In this document: positions 49,333 through 58,328 of the stretch, piece after piece | How the letters are laid out: every line of letters begins with the position of its first letter | Position numbering within the stretch: the first letter of the stretch is position 1 | DNA from: an uncultured Bacteroidales bacterium | GTDB taxonomy: Bacteria; Bacteroidota; Bacteroidia; Bacteroidales; F082 | Length of the DNA: 64,000 nucleotides | NCBI GenBank assembly: GCA_937906455.1 | Contig: CALCYT010000018.1 | Span: 44,279-108,278, forward strand | Direction of reading: 5' to 3' | The notes under the pieces: model-generated | Seen by the model: only the letters and a program-made list of their open reading frames with translations | Told to the model about the DNA's origin: nothing | Databases searched by the model: none | Program-made: the position numbers and the translations under genes

Positions 49333-49402
49333 TAGTTGTTCAGTTGTTCAGTTGTTCAGTTAGTCAGTTATTCAGTTGTTCAGTTTAACTGACTAACTGA
49401 TA
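49333..49402. repeat. Octanucleotide array in two inverted arms between asnS and rpoN
   Basis: Repeats of CAGTTGTT and CAGTTAGT are followed by TAACTGACTAACTGA. The segment CAGTTAGTCAGTTA and the later TAACTGACTAACTG are exact complements, giving a 14-base stem. It is closely related to the array at 24598-24684. Confidence 0.75.
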
Positions 49403-49414
49403 ACTTATTAACTT

Positions 49415-50854
49415 TTAATAGAGGCAGTTTTTTGGTGTGCGAGGGAACGGGATGACGTCGCGGATGTTGCTCATGCCGGTGACGAAGAGCAGCAGGCGTT
49501 CGAAGCCGAGGCCGTAGCCCGAGTGAGGCACTGAGCCGAAGCGACGTGAGTCGAGGTACCATTCCATGGATTCTTTAGGGATGCCCACCTCTTCCATGCG
49601 TCTGAGCAGCTTGTCCATGTCGGTCTCACGTTCCGAGCCGCCGATGATCTCGCCTATGCCGGGGAAGAGCACGTCCATGGCGCGGACGGTCTTGCCGTCG
49701 TCGTTCTGTTTCATGTAGAACGCCTTGATTTCCTTGGGGTAATCGGTGAGGATGACAGGCTTCTTGAAGTGTTTCTCCACGAGATAACGCTCATGTTCCG
49801 ACTGCAGGTCAACGCCCCAGCCGGTGATGGGATACTGGAACTTGCCTTTCTTGTTGTAGTTACAGTTCCTGAGTATGTCGATAGCCTCGGTATATGTGAG
49901 CACCTGGAACGGATGCTCGAGTACGAAATGCAGCTTCTCGATGAGTTCCATCGATTTCTCTTCCTCTTTCTTGTTTTTCTCTTCTTCCTGAAGACGTTTG
50001 CTGAGGAAGAGGAGGTCGTCCATGCAGTTGTCTAAAGCATATTGGATCAAGTACTTAAGCATCTCTTCGGCGAGTTCCATATTGTCGTGGATGTCGTAGA
50101 ATGCCATTTCAGGCTCAATCATCCAGAACTCGGCGAGGTGACGTGTTGTGTTGGAGTTCTCGGCTCTGAATGTAGGTCCGAAAGTGTAAATCTTCGACAA
50201 GGCAGTGGCCGCGAGTTCGCCTTCAAGCTGACCTGAGACGGTGAGGTTAGTCGATTTACCGAAGAAGTCTTGGCTATAGTCGATTTTACCTTCTTCTGTG
50301 AGAGGCAGGCTCTTGAGGTCGAGTGTTGTCACCTGAAACATCTCGCCTGCGCCTTCAGCGTCGGATGCGGTGATGAGCGGGGTGTGGATGTTATAGAAGC
50401 CCTTGCTGTTGAAGAAGTTATGTATTGCGAACACCATGGCGTGACGGATGCGGAACACTGCGCCGAAGGTGTTGGTGCGGAAACGCAGATGAGCTATGTC
50501 GCGCAAGAACTCTAATGAGTGTTTCTTTGGCTGAAGAGGATAGAAATCAGGGTTGGCGGGACCTAACAGCTCGATGCTGTTGACAGCAAGCTCCACATTT
50601 TGTCCGCTTCCCGCAGATTTCATGAGTCTCCCGATGGCCGACACGGAAGCTCCTGCATGCATGAGAGCGAGGTTTTCCTCCGGAATCTTCTCCAAATCGA
50701 TGACCAATTGCAGGTTGTTGATGGTCGAGCCGTCGTTCAATGCGATGAAGGTGACGTTTTTGCTGCCACGTTTGTTGCGCACCCAGCCTTTCACATTTAT
50801 CTCATTATCAAGCTCTTGCATTGCGAGAGCGACTTTAATCTCTGTACGTTTCAC
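49415..50854 (-). CDS. asnS: Asparaginyl-tRNA synthetase
   Basis: This 479-residue class II synthetase has an N-terminal OB-fold (GWVRNKRGSKNVTFIALNDGS) for the anticodon. Motif 2 includes TFRAENSNTTRHLAEFWMIEPE-type residues near 225-245, and motif 3 is GYGLGFERLLLFVTG. The asparaginyl rather than aspartyl form is indicated by the RHLAEFWMIE block and the ending IPFPRTPKNC. An insert of about 20 Lys/Glu-rich residues after the catalytic start (LQEEEKNKKEEEKSMELIE) is common in Bacteroidota. Confidence 0.96.
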   Translation of the reverse strand: MKRTEIKVALAMQELDNEINVKGWVRNKRGSKNVTFIALNDGSTINNLQLVIDLEKIPEENLALMHAGASVSAIGRLMKSAGSGQNVELAVNSIELLGPANPDFYPLQPKKHSLEFLRDIAHLRFRTNTFGAVFRIRHAMVFAIHNFFNSKGFYNIHTPLITASDAEGAGEMFQVTTLDLKSLPLTEEGKIDYSQDFFGKSTNLTVSGQLEGELAATALSKIYTFGPTFRAENSNTTRHLAEFWMIEPEMAFYDIHDNMELAEEMLKYLIQYALDNCMDDLLFLSKRLQEEEKNKKEEEKSMELIEKLHFVLEHPFQVLTYTEAIDILRNCNYNKKGKFQYPITGWGVDLQSEHERYLVEKHFKKPVILTDYPKEIKAFYMKQNDDGKTVRAMDVLFPGIGEIIGGSERETDMDKLLRRMEEVGIPKESMEWYLDSRRFGSVPHSGYGLGFERLLLFVTGMSNIRDVIPFPRTPKNCLY

Positions 50855-50882
50855 GATTTTTCACTTTTAAAATTTCAAACTA

Positions 50883-50890
50883 CAAAAATA
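50883..50890 (-). promoter_or_regulatory. asnS promoter box
   Basis: TATTTTTG on the minus strand matches TAnnTTTG, 28 bases before the asnS ATG. Confidence 0.55.
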
Positions 50891-50923
50891 GCAAAAAATT
50901 GCGGAATTAACGTAATTTATTTT

Positions 50924-50931
50924 TATATTTG
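50924..50931 (+). promoter_or_regulatory. DAHP synthase gene promoter box
   Basis: TATATTTG matches TAnnTTTG and ends 14 bases before the ATG at 50946, so the leader must be only a few bases. Confidence 0.55.
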
Positions 50932-50945
50932 CAAAAAAATATGAG

Positions 50946-52004
50946 ATGGGTGAAGGCTTTGACATAAGGAAATGGATTGAGAACCGTAAGGAATTGATAG
51001 TCATCAGCGGACCATGCAGTGTGGAGAGCCGCGAGCAGCTTCTTGAGACGGCGGCCGGACTCAGTAAGATTGACAAAGTCAAGGTTTTGCGTGGCGGCAT
51101 CTGGAAGCCGCGCACACGTCCTGACGCCTTTGAAGGCATCGGCGAGGTGGGCTTGCAATGGATGAGGGAAGCTAAACAACGTTATGGTTTGCTGACGATG
51201 ACAGAGGTGGCTGTCCCTGAGCATGTGGAGCTCGCACTTCGTTATGGCATTGATATTCTTTGGATTGGAGCCCGTACCGTGGTCAACCCGTTCTCCGTGC
51301 AAGAGCTTGCCGACAGTTTGAGAGGCTGCGACGTGCCTGTTTTCGTGAAAAACCCGATAGCACCCGACGTTAAGCTGTGGCTCGGTGCTATAGAGCGACT
51401 TGAAGGTGCGGGATTGAAGTATATAGGTGCCATCCATCGTGGGTTTTCATCATACGACGAATCTCCATATCGTAATGCACCGTTATGGGAGATTCCGATA
51501 GAGCTGCTGCGCCTGCGACGCGATATTCCTGTAATCACCGATATAAGCCATATCAGCGGCCATCGCGAGCTGCTGCAGGAAGTGGCACAGACAGCCCTCG
51601 ACATTGGCACCTTAGGATTCATGATAGAGACACATTGTAATCCTGACCAGGCCTTGACAGACGCCGACCAGCAGATAACGCCACAAGACTTGAAAAAACT
51701 GTTGGATAGCTTGATGTTCAGGCAAAAATCGGTTGACACTGACGAGCTTGTGCTGCAAAATCTCCGTAGAGAAATAGACAATATCGACGATGAGCTGCTT
51801 AATCTTATCGCGAAAAGAATGAGCGTATCCGAGCAAATCGGACATTTCAAGAAAGAACATAAAGTTACGATTTTGCAGATGGACCGCTGGAAACAGGTTT
51901 TGGAACACCATATTAATAAAGGTGTAAGTTTGGGCTTGAACGAAGAGTCGGTGAGGGATATTTTTGAGATAATCCATAAGGATTCAATAAACAGACAATT
52001 TTAA
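50946..52004 (+). CDS. Bifunctional DAHP synthase / chorismate mutase
   Basis: This 352-residue fusion enzyme opens the shikimate pathway and also acts at the chorismate branch. Residues about 1-250 are a class I DAHP synthase of the short, KdsA-like type: VISGPCSVESREQL, LRGGIWKPRTRPDAFEGIG, WIGARTVVNPF and ITDISHISGHREL. Residues about 265-350 are an AroQ-type chorismate mutase (LRREIDNIDDELLNLIAKRM). In relatives the mutase domain lets prephenate regulate the synthase. It may be read together with the subtilisin gene that follows. Confidence 0.95.
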   Translation: MGEGFDIRKWIENRKELIVISGPCSVESREQLLETAAGLSKIDKVKVLRGGIWKPRTRPDAFEGIGEVGLQWMREAKQRYGLLTMTEVAVPEHVELALRYGIDILWIGARTVVNPFSVQELADSLRGCDVPVFVKNPIAPDVKLWLGAIERLEGAGLKYIGAIHRGFSSYDESPYRNAPLWEIPIELLRLRRDIPVITDISHISGHRELLQEVAQTALDIGTLGFMIETHCNPDQALTDADQQITPQDLKKLLDSLMFRQKSVDTDELVLQNLRREIDNIDDELLNLIAKRMSVSEQIGHFKKEHKVTILQMDRWKQVLEHHINKGVSLGLNEESVRDIFEIIHKDSINRQF

Positions 52005-52015
52005 TGTTTTTTATA

Positions 52016-54577
52016 ATGAAAAAAGTTTTGTTTTTTTTAGTGTTTTTGATGAGTCTTGGCACTGTTTTCGCCCAGTCGAAGGTGATTGTGGTGATGAAAG
52101 ACAAGTTTGACGACACCCGGTTGTCGAAAATGACGCGACAGATGACCAAGTCGCAACGTCGGGATTTTGTTATCAGCGAGAAGATGGCTTTTTGCCGGAC
52201 TTCCCAGCACGACGTGATGGTTTTTCTTAATGGTTTTAAAGATGAAAACGCGGTCTCAGACATCAGGCAGTTTTGGACTTTCAACGGTTTTAGCTGTGTT
52301 GTTGATGCTGATGTGGCAGCGCAACTCGCTGAACGTGATGATGTTGCGTATGTTTATCCTGACGATGGGCGACAGATGCTTCCTGATATTGGCGAGGCGC
52401 GACACGTGACGGCGAGGGACAACGCATGGCATGTTGACAAGGTCAACGCGCCGGCAGTGTGGACTTACAACGGCTCCACAGGCTATAACGGCGACGGCGT
52501 GATAGTGGGCGTGGTTGACACCGGCGTTGATTACAACCATATTGACATCGCCGGCAGCATGTGGGACGGCGGTGCTGATTTTCCGCATCACGGATATGAC
52601 TTCATCAATAACGACAACAACCCAATGGACGAGCATTGTCATGGCACGCATGTAGCCGGAATCATTGCAGGACAAGGCAACGGCGGCATACAGACAGGCA
52701 TCGCGCCTGGTGCTAAGATTATGGCTATCAGGGTGTTAGACGCATCAGGATATGGCGGCGACACAGAGGTCATATCCGGCATCGAGTTCGCCTTGGAACA
52801 TGGTGCCGACATCATCAGCTTGTCGCTTGGCGACCCCGACATCGGGCCATCTGCCATGTATCGCGACATCTTCGTGACGGTGAAAGAGGCCGGCGTGGTG
52901 GCGTCGGTGGCTGCCGGTAACGATGGCGACACGCAATACACTTATCCTGTGCCAAATAATGTCGAATGTCCGGGCAACTGCCCTCCGCCTTGGCTGCATC
53001 CCGACCAGGTGAACCTCATCTCAGGCGGCACCTCGGCGGTGATAAGCGTAGGAGCCACCGACGCTAACGACGCACATTGCAGCTTCTCGTCGGTGGGACC
53101 TGTGGCATGGGACGACTATCCATACCAGAATGGCGACGTCACACAGCCGGGCTTGATTCGCCCCGACATCTCCGCGCCCGGCAAAAACGTCACATCATTA
53201 GATTACCTGACGGGAAACGACTATGTGGAATATGACGGCACCTCGATGGCAACTCCTTGTGTGTCAGGCGTTTTGGCGTTGCTGCTTGACGCCGAGCCGG
53301 AGCTTTTGCCGGCACAACTCGACTCAATCATCGAGCTGACGGCCGTAAGCATAGGTAACACCATGAAAAACAATATCGTAGGCGCAGGCAGAATCGACGC
53401 CTTGGCAGCCGTCAACGCACTGTTTCACCACGGCCCTACAAACCTTACCGCCGATTTCAGCGGAAATTATGTCGATTTGAACTGGAACGCAGCGGAAAAC
53501 GCCGTCTATTATGAGGTGTATCGTGACGGATTGCGTATCGCAAATAATTTGACATCAACAACTTACACCGACCAATTGACTTACGCTGGCAAATACACAT
53601 ATTATGTGAAGGCGCATTTGAACAACGACATGACAACATTGCCATCTAACTATGTCATGATTGATAAAGTCATTGATATTCAAACAGAAGTGATAAATGA
53701 GACCAAGGTTGCTTTGATGTGGGACATGCCAAATTGCACCTACGACGGCTTTGAGTCGGGCGATTTGTACCAAAACATGTGGATTAACGACGGTACATAT
53801 CCTTGGGAGATAACGACAGGCAGCCCTTATGAAGGCACCTATTGTGTGAAATCGACGAATAAAACGATGTTTTCGGTAAGTAAGATTTCCCTTGGCGTGA
53901 CGGTGGCAACCAATTGTATTATAAGCTATTACGCAAAAATCAGCTGTTTCCCGCTAAACGGCGGCGGCTTCTTCATCGACAATGTGCAATATGGCGAGAC
54001 GGTGAAAGATGAGGTGCCGTGGACATATTATTCGGTGGCGTTAAGCCCCGGAAACCATTTGCTTGAGTGGAAATACGGAAACCAACTTGCTGAGGGTGAA
54101 TACGAGAACTCTTTCTACATCGACAAAATCACTGTGGGTAATGCGTTTAATGTTTATCGCGCCAAATGTGACGGAAGCAGTCAGGTGGTTGTCGCGGAAA
54201 ATCTTATCAACGCTCAATATATTGATAATGACTGGGTTACCTTGCCGGACGGTGTTTATAAATATGGAGTGAGCGTCGATGGCGGCTATACCATCGGTTG
54301 GTCCGACTGCATTACAAAAGGCAATGAGAATGTTGATGAGCAAGAAATCGCTGCCGTGGCGGTTTACCCGAATCCCGCAAAAGATGTCATTACAATAGAA
54401 AGTACTGGTATTCAGAGAGTTACGCTTGTCTCGATGTTGGGAGTAACAATGTACGACGCAGAAGTCAATTCCGACAAAATAGAACTACAACTCACTGATT
54501 ATCAATCAGGAATGTATTTTATCGGCATCTTGACCGAAAAAGGGATGGTGACGAAGAAAATCACTGTCGTGAGATAG
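52016..54577 (+). CDS. Subtilisin-family (S8) protease, T9SS cargo
   Basis: This 853-residue secreted protease has a signal peptide MKKVLFFLVFLMSLGTVFAQ, an inhibitor-like propeptide (about 25-115), then the S8 domain. The triad can be placed: Asp168 in VDTGVDYNH, His209 in HGTHVAG and Ser410 in GTSMATP. An FN3-like domain follows near 480-545, then a jelly-roll-like part, and the last 75 residues are a T9SS type A sorting domain (VAVYPNPAKDVITI, SGMYFIGI). An ATG at 52004 overlaps the previous stop, but the signal peptide begins better at 52016. Confidence 0.94.
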   Translation: MKKVLFFLVFLMSLGTVFAQSKVIVVMKDKFDDTRLSKMTRQMTKSQRRDFVISEKMAFCRTSQHDVMVFLNGFKDENAVSDIRQFWTFNGFSCVVDADVAAQLAERDDVAYVYPDDGRQMLPDIGEARHVTARDNAWHVDKVNAPAVWTYNGSTGYNGDGVIVGVVDTGVDYNHIDIAGSMWDGGADFPHHGYDFINNDNNPMDEHCHGTHVAGIIAGQGNGGIQTGIAPGAKIMAIRVLDASGYGGDTEVISGIEFALEHGADIISLSLGDPDIGPSAMYRDIFVTVKEAGVVASVAAGNDGDTQYTYPVPNNVECPGNCPPPWLHPDQVNLISGGTSAVISVGATDANDAHCSFSSVGPVAWDDYPYQNGDVTQPGLIRPDISAPGKNVTSLDYLTGNDYVEYDGTSMATPCVSGVLALLLDAEPELLPAQLDSIIELTAVSIGNTMKNNIVGAGRIDALAAVNALFHHGPTNLTADFSGNYVDLNWNAAENAVYYEVYRDGLRIANNLTSTTYTDQLTYAGKYTYYVKAHLNNDMTTLPSNYVMIDKVIDIQTEVINETKVALMWDMPNCTYDGFESGDLYQNMWINDGTYPWEITTGSPYEGTYCVKSTNKTMFSVSKISLGVTVATNCIISYYAKISCFPLNGGGFFIDNVQYGETVKDEVPWTYYSVALSPGNHLLEWKYGNQLAEGEYENSFYIDKITVGNAFNVYRAKCDGSSQVVVAENLINAQYIDNDWVTLPDGVYKYGVSVDGGYTIGWSDCITKGNENVDEQEIAAVAVYPNPAKDVITIESTGIQRVTLVSMLGVTMYDAEVNSDKIELQLTDYQSGMYFIGILTEKGMVTKKITVVR

Positions 54578-55333
54578 TCAGAAGCGGTAGTAGGCGACGA
54601 GTTCAAGCACATCGTTGAAGGCGCCCCACTGACCGAAGCGTAACGCTTGGAGATAGTTGCCCGCGTAAGCCGAGTTAATTGAGGTTATTATGCGGGTTCC
54701 TATTTGTAGTTTCTTCTCTATGACATTGAATTTCAATCCGAGAATGCCGTTGACACAGAAACGTTTCCATCGGTTGGAAGCCTCGTTTGCCCCATTGTTT
54801 TGCTGGTTGGTGTGAGCGAGAACATCAACACTTGCGCCCGCTTCGACACTGATCCAGTCGAGTTTGCGGCCGTTGATGTTAAAAAATCCCAAATTTGCGG
54901 AGGCGATGAGTGGAAGTTCCACATAATCAAGGCGTATGGTGAATTGTGTAGGGTCGTCGGCACTCGCTTTCGAGCCTTTTTGGATATATTTTATCTCAAA
55001 CTGAGCGTCAAAAATATCGTTTAGTTCAAGTCCCACGAAAGCGCCGGCGGTGAACCCCACCTTATGAAAGCCGTCGTTATGGTCGCCATCAACCTGAGAC
55101 GTGACGCCACCGAGCGCTATACCGCCGTAGAAAGCCTGGGATTTCGTTGAAAGGGTTGTAAATATTAAGATAAAAGATAATAGAGAAAAGATAAAAGGGT
55201 GATGGTTGTTGTCATTTCGACAGAAGCGCAATGAGACGGAGCGAAGTGGAGAAATCTCATTAGATTTGTTTGAGATGTCCCGACTACACTGCGTTTCGCC
55301 CGAAATGAGGTTTCTTTTGTTTGCCGTTATCAT
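54578..55333 (-). CDS. PorT-like outer-membrane protein with repeat-derived N-terminus
   Basis: This 251-residue frame has its ATG at 55333, overlapping the stop of the polyprenyl synthase gene (ATGA), so coupled translation explains this start. Residues about 8-41 are encoded by the dispersed element at 55211-55309. The signal-peptide core FIFSLLSFILIF is encoded by AGATAAAAG-type repeats, and cleavage after STKSQA is likely. The rest is a barrel: GGIALGGVTSQVDG, FTAGAFVGLELND, YVELPLIASANLGFF, ending LVAYYRF. How the unusual start affects export is unknown: the hydrophobic core now lies some 47 residues from the N-terminus. Confidence 0.7.
   Translation of the reverse strand: MITANKRNLISGETQCSRDISNKSNEISPLRSVSLRFCRNDNNHHPFIFSLLSFILIFTTLSTKSQAFYGGIALGGVTSQVDGDHNDGFHKVGFTAGAFVGLELNDIFDAQFEIKYIQKGSKASADDPTQFTIRLDYVELPLIASANLGFFNINGRKLDWISVEAGASVDVLAHTNQQNNGANEASNRWKRFCVNGILGLKFNVIEKKLQIGTRIITSINSAYAGNYLQALRFGQWGAFNDVLELVAYYRF
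55211..55309. repeat. 99-base dispersed element with inverted ends inserted in the beta-barrel gene
   Basis: It begins GTCATTTCGAC and ends with CGAAATGAG; TCATTTCG (55212-55219) and CGAAATGA (55301-55308) are exact inverted ends. The inner GAAGTGGAGAAATCTC is shared with the element in tatD. At 99 bases it keeps the reading frame. Confidence 0.8.
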
Positions 55334-56304
55334 ATTTCACGTTTTATACAGTAATACATTAATTCCTTCAAAGCATCCTTGGCCTCCGAATCATTTATCT
55401 TATCTAATTGATTTTCAGCTTGTTGAATAAAGAAATTCATTTTTTTCCCGCAATATTGCAGACTCTTTTTCTCATCTGCCTTTTTGATGATGAAGTCGAT
55501 GGTGCTTTTTTTCTTTCCGCTGAGGCGAATCTTGTTGATTATCAATGTCTTTTCGATGGCAGAGCTTTCTTTCAGAAGATGGATGAGCGGCAGGGTCATT
55601 TTATGCTCTTTAATATCGTTGCCATAACCCTTGCCGGAATGGTTATCTCGTTGATAGTCAAAGATATCATCACGGATTTGAAAGGCGATGCCGGCCAAGG
55701 TGCCGAATTTTTGCAGTGTCTCGACTTGTTCAGGAGCGGCGTTGGCTGACGCGGCACCGATGGCGCAGCAAGAAGCAATCATCGAGGCGGTTTTTTTCTC
55801 AATGATTTGGTAATAATCTTCTTCGGTGATGTCGAATCTCTTGGCTTTCTCGAGCTGAAAAATCTCGCCTTCACTCATGTTTTTAACTGTCTCAGAAATC
55901 ATGTCAAGCATCTGATAGTCATGCTTTTCGAGAGCTATCATCATGCCTTTTGCGAGGAGATAGTCGCCGGCAAGTACAGCGATTTTGTTCTTATACATCG
56001 CATTGATTGTGGCGAAGCCGCGACGTTCGGAGGCATCATCGACCACATCGTCGTGAATCAAAGTGGCTGAATGCAGAAGTTCGATGAAGGTGGCGGCGCG
56101 ATATGTACTCTCGTTGACTTCGCCGAAACATTTGGCAGAGAGGAAAACGAAGAGCGGACGGAGATGTTTACCCTTGTGTTTCAAGGTGTAACGCCCTATT
56201 TTGTCCAACAGCGCATTGTCGGCATGAAGCGCGTCTTGGTAAAACGCCTCAAACCGCACAAGTTCTTCCGTAACCGTTGATTTTATGTCGTCGAGAGCCA
56301 TCAT
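55330..56304 (-). CDS. Polyprenyl diphosphate synthase
   Basis: This 324-residue trans-prenyltransferase extends isoprenoid chains for quinones or lipid carriers. The first Asp-rich motif is HDDVVDDA (about 88-95) and the second is IRDDIFDY near 211-218. KGKHLRP near 44-50 is the diphosphate-binding start. Length suits an octaprenyl/solanesyl-type enzyme, but chain length cannot be read off. ATGs at 56304 and 56301 are both possible. Its stop overlaps the start of the beta-barrel gene. Confidence 0.93.
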   Translation of the reverse strand: MMALDDIKSTVTEELVRFEAFYQDALHADNALLDKIGRYTLKHKGKHLRPLFVFLSAKCFGEVNESTYRAATFIELLHSATLIHDDVVDDASERRGFATINAMYKNKIAVLAGDYLLAKGMMIALEKHDYQMLDMISETVKNMSEGEIFQLEKAKRFDITEEDYYQIIEKKTASMIASCCAIGAASANAAPEQVETLQKFGTLAGIAFQIRDDIFDYQRDNHSGKGYGNDIKEHKMTLPLIHLLKESSAIEKTLIINKIRLSGKKKSTIDFIIKKADEKKSLQYCGKKMNFFIQQAENQLDKINDSEAKDALKELMYYCIKREI

Positions 56305-56359
56305 TACTCAAATAAAATGCAAAATTAAATAAAAATGTTTTTTGTTCAAGAAAAATTTA

Positions 56360-56367
56360 TAATTTTG
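56360..56367 (+). promoter_or_regulatory. glyA promoter box
   Basis: TAATTTTG matches TAnnTTTG, 74 bases before the glyA ATG. The leader shows no clear riboswitch fold. Confidence 0.55.
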
Positions 56368-56441
56368 AAGTTTGAAATAAAAGGCAGAAATATTTTGTAA
56401 AATTTTGTAAATAATTGAATATCAACTAAATAGAATTTATC

Positions 56442-57722
56442 ATGAAAAAAGACACAAAGGTTTTTAACCTTATCCGTAAGGAAAAGCAGCGCCAGATGGG
56501 CGGCATCGAGCTTATCGCTTCTGAAAACTTTGTCAGCGACCAGGTGTTGAAGGCCATGGGTTCAGTGATGACTAACAAATACGCTGAAGGTTACCCGGGC
56601 AAACGCTACTATGGTGGCTGCCAGATTGTTGACCAGACCGAGCAGATCGCTATTGACCGCGCTGGTGAACTCTTCCAGGCAAAATTCGTGAATGTGCAGC
56701 CTCACTCAGGCGCACAGGCTAACATGGCAGTGCTTCTCGCTTGCTTGAAGCCGGGCGACACTTTCATGGGTCTCGACCTCTCACACGGCGGACATCTCTC
56801 ACACGGCTCGCCGGTCAACTCGTCAGGAATACTTTACAAACCGGTTGCTTACGAAGTAAGCAAAGAGACCGGCATGGTTGACTATGACGACATGGAGAAG
56901 AAGGTCGCTCAGTACAAGCCGAAACTCATCATAGCCGGCGCTTCAGCGTATTCACGTGACTGGGACTATGCGCGTATGCGTAAGGCAGCCGACTCTGTTG
57001 GTGCTATCCTGATGGCTGACATCTCACACCCGGCAGGTCTCATCGCCCGCGGCATCCTCAACGACCCGTTGGAGTACTGCCACATCGTGACAACGACAAC
57101 ACACAAGACCCTCCGCGGACCACGTGGCGGCATGATTATGATGCGTGAGGACTTCCCGAACCCGTGGGGCTTGACAACACCTAAGGGTGAGATCAAGATG
57201 ATGTCGGCATTACTCAACAGCGCAGTGTTCCCAGGAGTGCAAGGCGGACCGCTTGAGCACGTCATCGCCTCTAAAGCTGTCGCTTTCGGCGAGGCTCTCA
57301 CAGATGAATACTTCGAGTATATCCTCCAAGTTAAGAAGAACGCTGCAGCAATGGCAAAGGCATTCAGCGACAGAGGTTACAACATCATCAGCGGTGGCAC
57401 CGACAACCACCTGATGCTTATCGACCTTCGCTCGAAATTCCCGGAAATCACAGGTAAGATGGTGGAGAACACCCTCGTCCAGGCCGACATCACAGTCAAC
57501 AAGAACATGGTGCCTTTCGACAGCCGTTCACCGTTCCAGACCTCCGGTCTCCGCGTCGGAACACCGGCTATCACCACACGTGGCTTGAAGGAAGACATGA
57601 TGGAGCCGATTGTTGACATGATTGACGATGTCATCAGCCACATCGACGATGCCAAGAAACTCGAGGCAGTGAAGGAGAAAGTCAACACCATGATGGCGGA
57701 GTATCCGCTGTTTGCTTGGTAA
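56442..57722 (+). CDS. glyA: Serine hydroxymethyltransferase
   Basis: This 426-residue PLP enzyme converts serine and tetrahydrofolate to glycine and methylene-THF. The PLP lysine is Lys222 in TTTTHKTLRGPRGG. Other family blocks are KYAEGYPGKRYYGG (46-59), NVQPHSGAQAN and DISHPAGLIA. Length and order are standard. Codon use looks more even and GC-rich than in the surface genes, as for a highly expressed gene. It is convergent with the 5-formyl-THF cyclo-ligase gene, which belongs to the same one-carbon pathway. Confidence 0.98.
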   Translation: MKKDTKVFNLIRKEKQRQMGGIELIASENFVSDQVLKAMGSVMTNKYAEGYPGKRYYGGCQIVDQTEQIAIDRAGELFQAKFVNVQPHSGAQANMAVLLACLKPGDTFMGLDLSHGGHLSHGSPVNSSGILYKPVAYEVSKETGMVDYDDMEKKVAQYKPKLIIAGASAYSRDWDYARMRKAADSVGAILMADISHPAGLIARGILNDPLEYCHIVTTTTHKTLRGPRGGMIMMREDFPNPWGLTTPKGEIKMMSALLNSAVFPGVQGGPLEHVIASKAVAFGEALTDEYFEYILQVKKNAAAMAKAFSDRGYNIISGGTDNHLMLIDLRSKFPEITGKMVENTLVQADITVNKNMVPFDSRSPFQTSGLRVGTPAITTRGLKEDMMEPIVDMIDDVISHIDDAKKLEAVKEKVNTMMAEYPLFAW

Positions 57723-57793
57723 TATTAGCCATTAGCTATTAGCCATTAGCCATTAGTCGTTAGCAGGTTTTTGCTAAAGGCTAATGGCTAATT
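57723..57793. repeat. Heptanucleotide array with inverted arms between glyA and the cyclo-ligase gene
   Basis: Units TTAGCCA and TTAGCTA (left) and CTAATGG (right) are 7 bases each. The two halves are complementary around GGTTTTTG, so the array folds back on itself, and it could end transcription from both sides. Confidence 0.85.
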
Positions 57794-57800
57794 TGATGAT

Positions 57801-58328
57801 TTATAATGAAATCACTTCATCCATTCTGATGTCATTAGGCTCGGTGGGCACTTCGGGGACGAGCTGAAAGTCGAAGCAGATGCCTATGCGCTTGACATTC
57901 AGATGTTTGCAGAGAAAACGGTCGTAATAGCCGCGGCCACGTCCGATGCGGTTGCCGTCGTTGTCGAAAGCCACGCCAGGCACCACAATCAGGTCATAAT
58001 CGCCTGTATATGGCACATTTTGCGGCTCAAGAATATTGAAGTCACCGACGGCGAAACCTGTATTTTCAGTAAGTTCGACGGGGATAATGTCGTCGCCGAC
58101 CACCGTAGGCAGGATGATTCTCTTCTGATGACGCCATTTCTCAATAAAATCCCGAGTCTGAACCTCATCAGGCAAGGCACTGTAAAGCATCACGGTCTTC
58201 GCGTTCCGAAAATCGGGATGACGCTCCAATTTCGCCATGATTGCCTCCGACTGCTCAAGAAGTTGCTCGCCGGTGTGCTGTCTCTTGAGGAGTTTTATGC
58301 TCGCCCGAAGTTCTTTCTTATCCATCAT
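57801..58328 (-). CDS. 5-formyltetrahydrofolate cyclo-ligase
   Basis: This protein is about 175 residues long. It returns 5-formyl-THF to the active folate pool using ATP. Family features are the start KKELRASIKLLKRQ, the SALPDEVQTRDFI block, and the signature VPGVAFDNDGNRIGRGRGYYDRFL near 130-153. I start at ATG 58328 because it overlaps the upstream stop as ATGA; 58325 and 58337 are alternatives. It is co-transcribed with the small membrane protein at 58325. Confidence 0.93.
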   Translation of the reverse strand: MMDKKELRASIKLLKRQHTGEQLLEQSEAIMAKLERHPDFRNAKTVMLYSALPDEVQTRDFIEKWRHQKRIILPTVVGDDIIPVELTENTGFAVGDFNILEPQNVPYTGDYDLIVVPGVAFDNDGNRIGRGRGYYDRFLCKHLNVKRIGICFDFQLVPEVPTEPNDIRMDEVISL

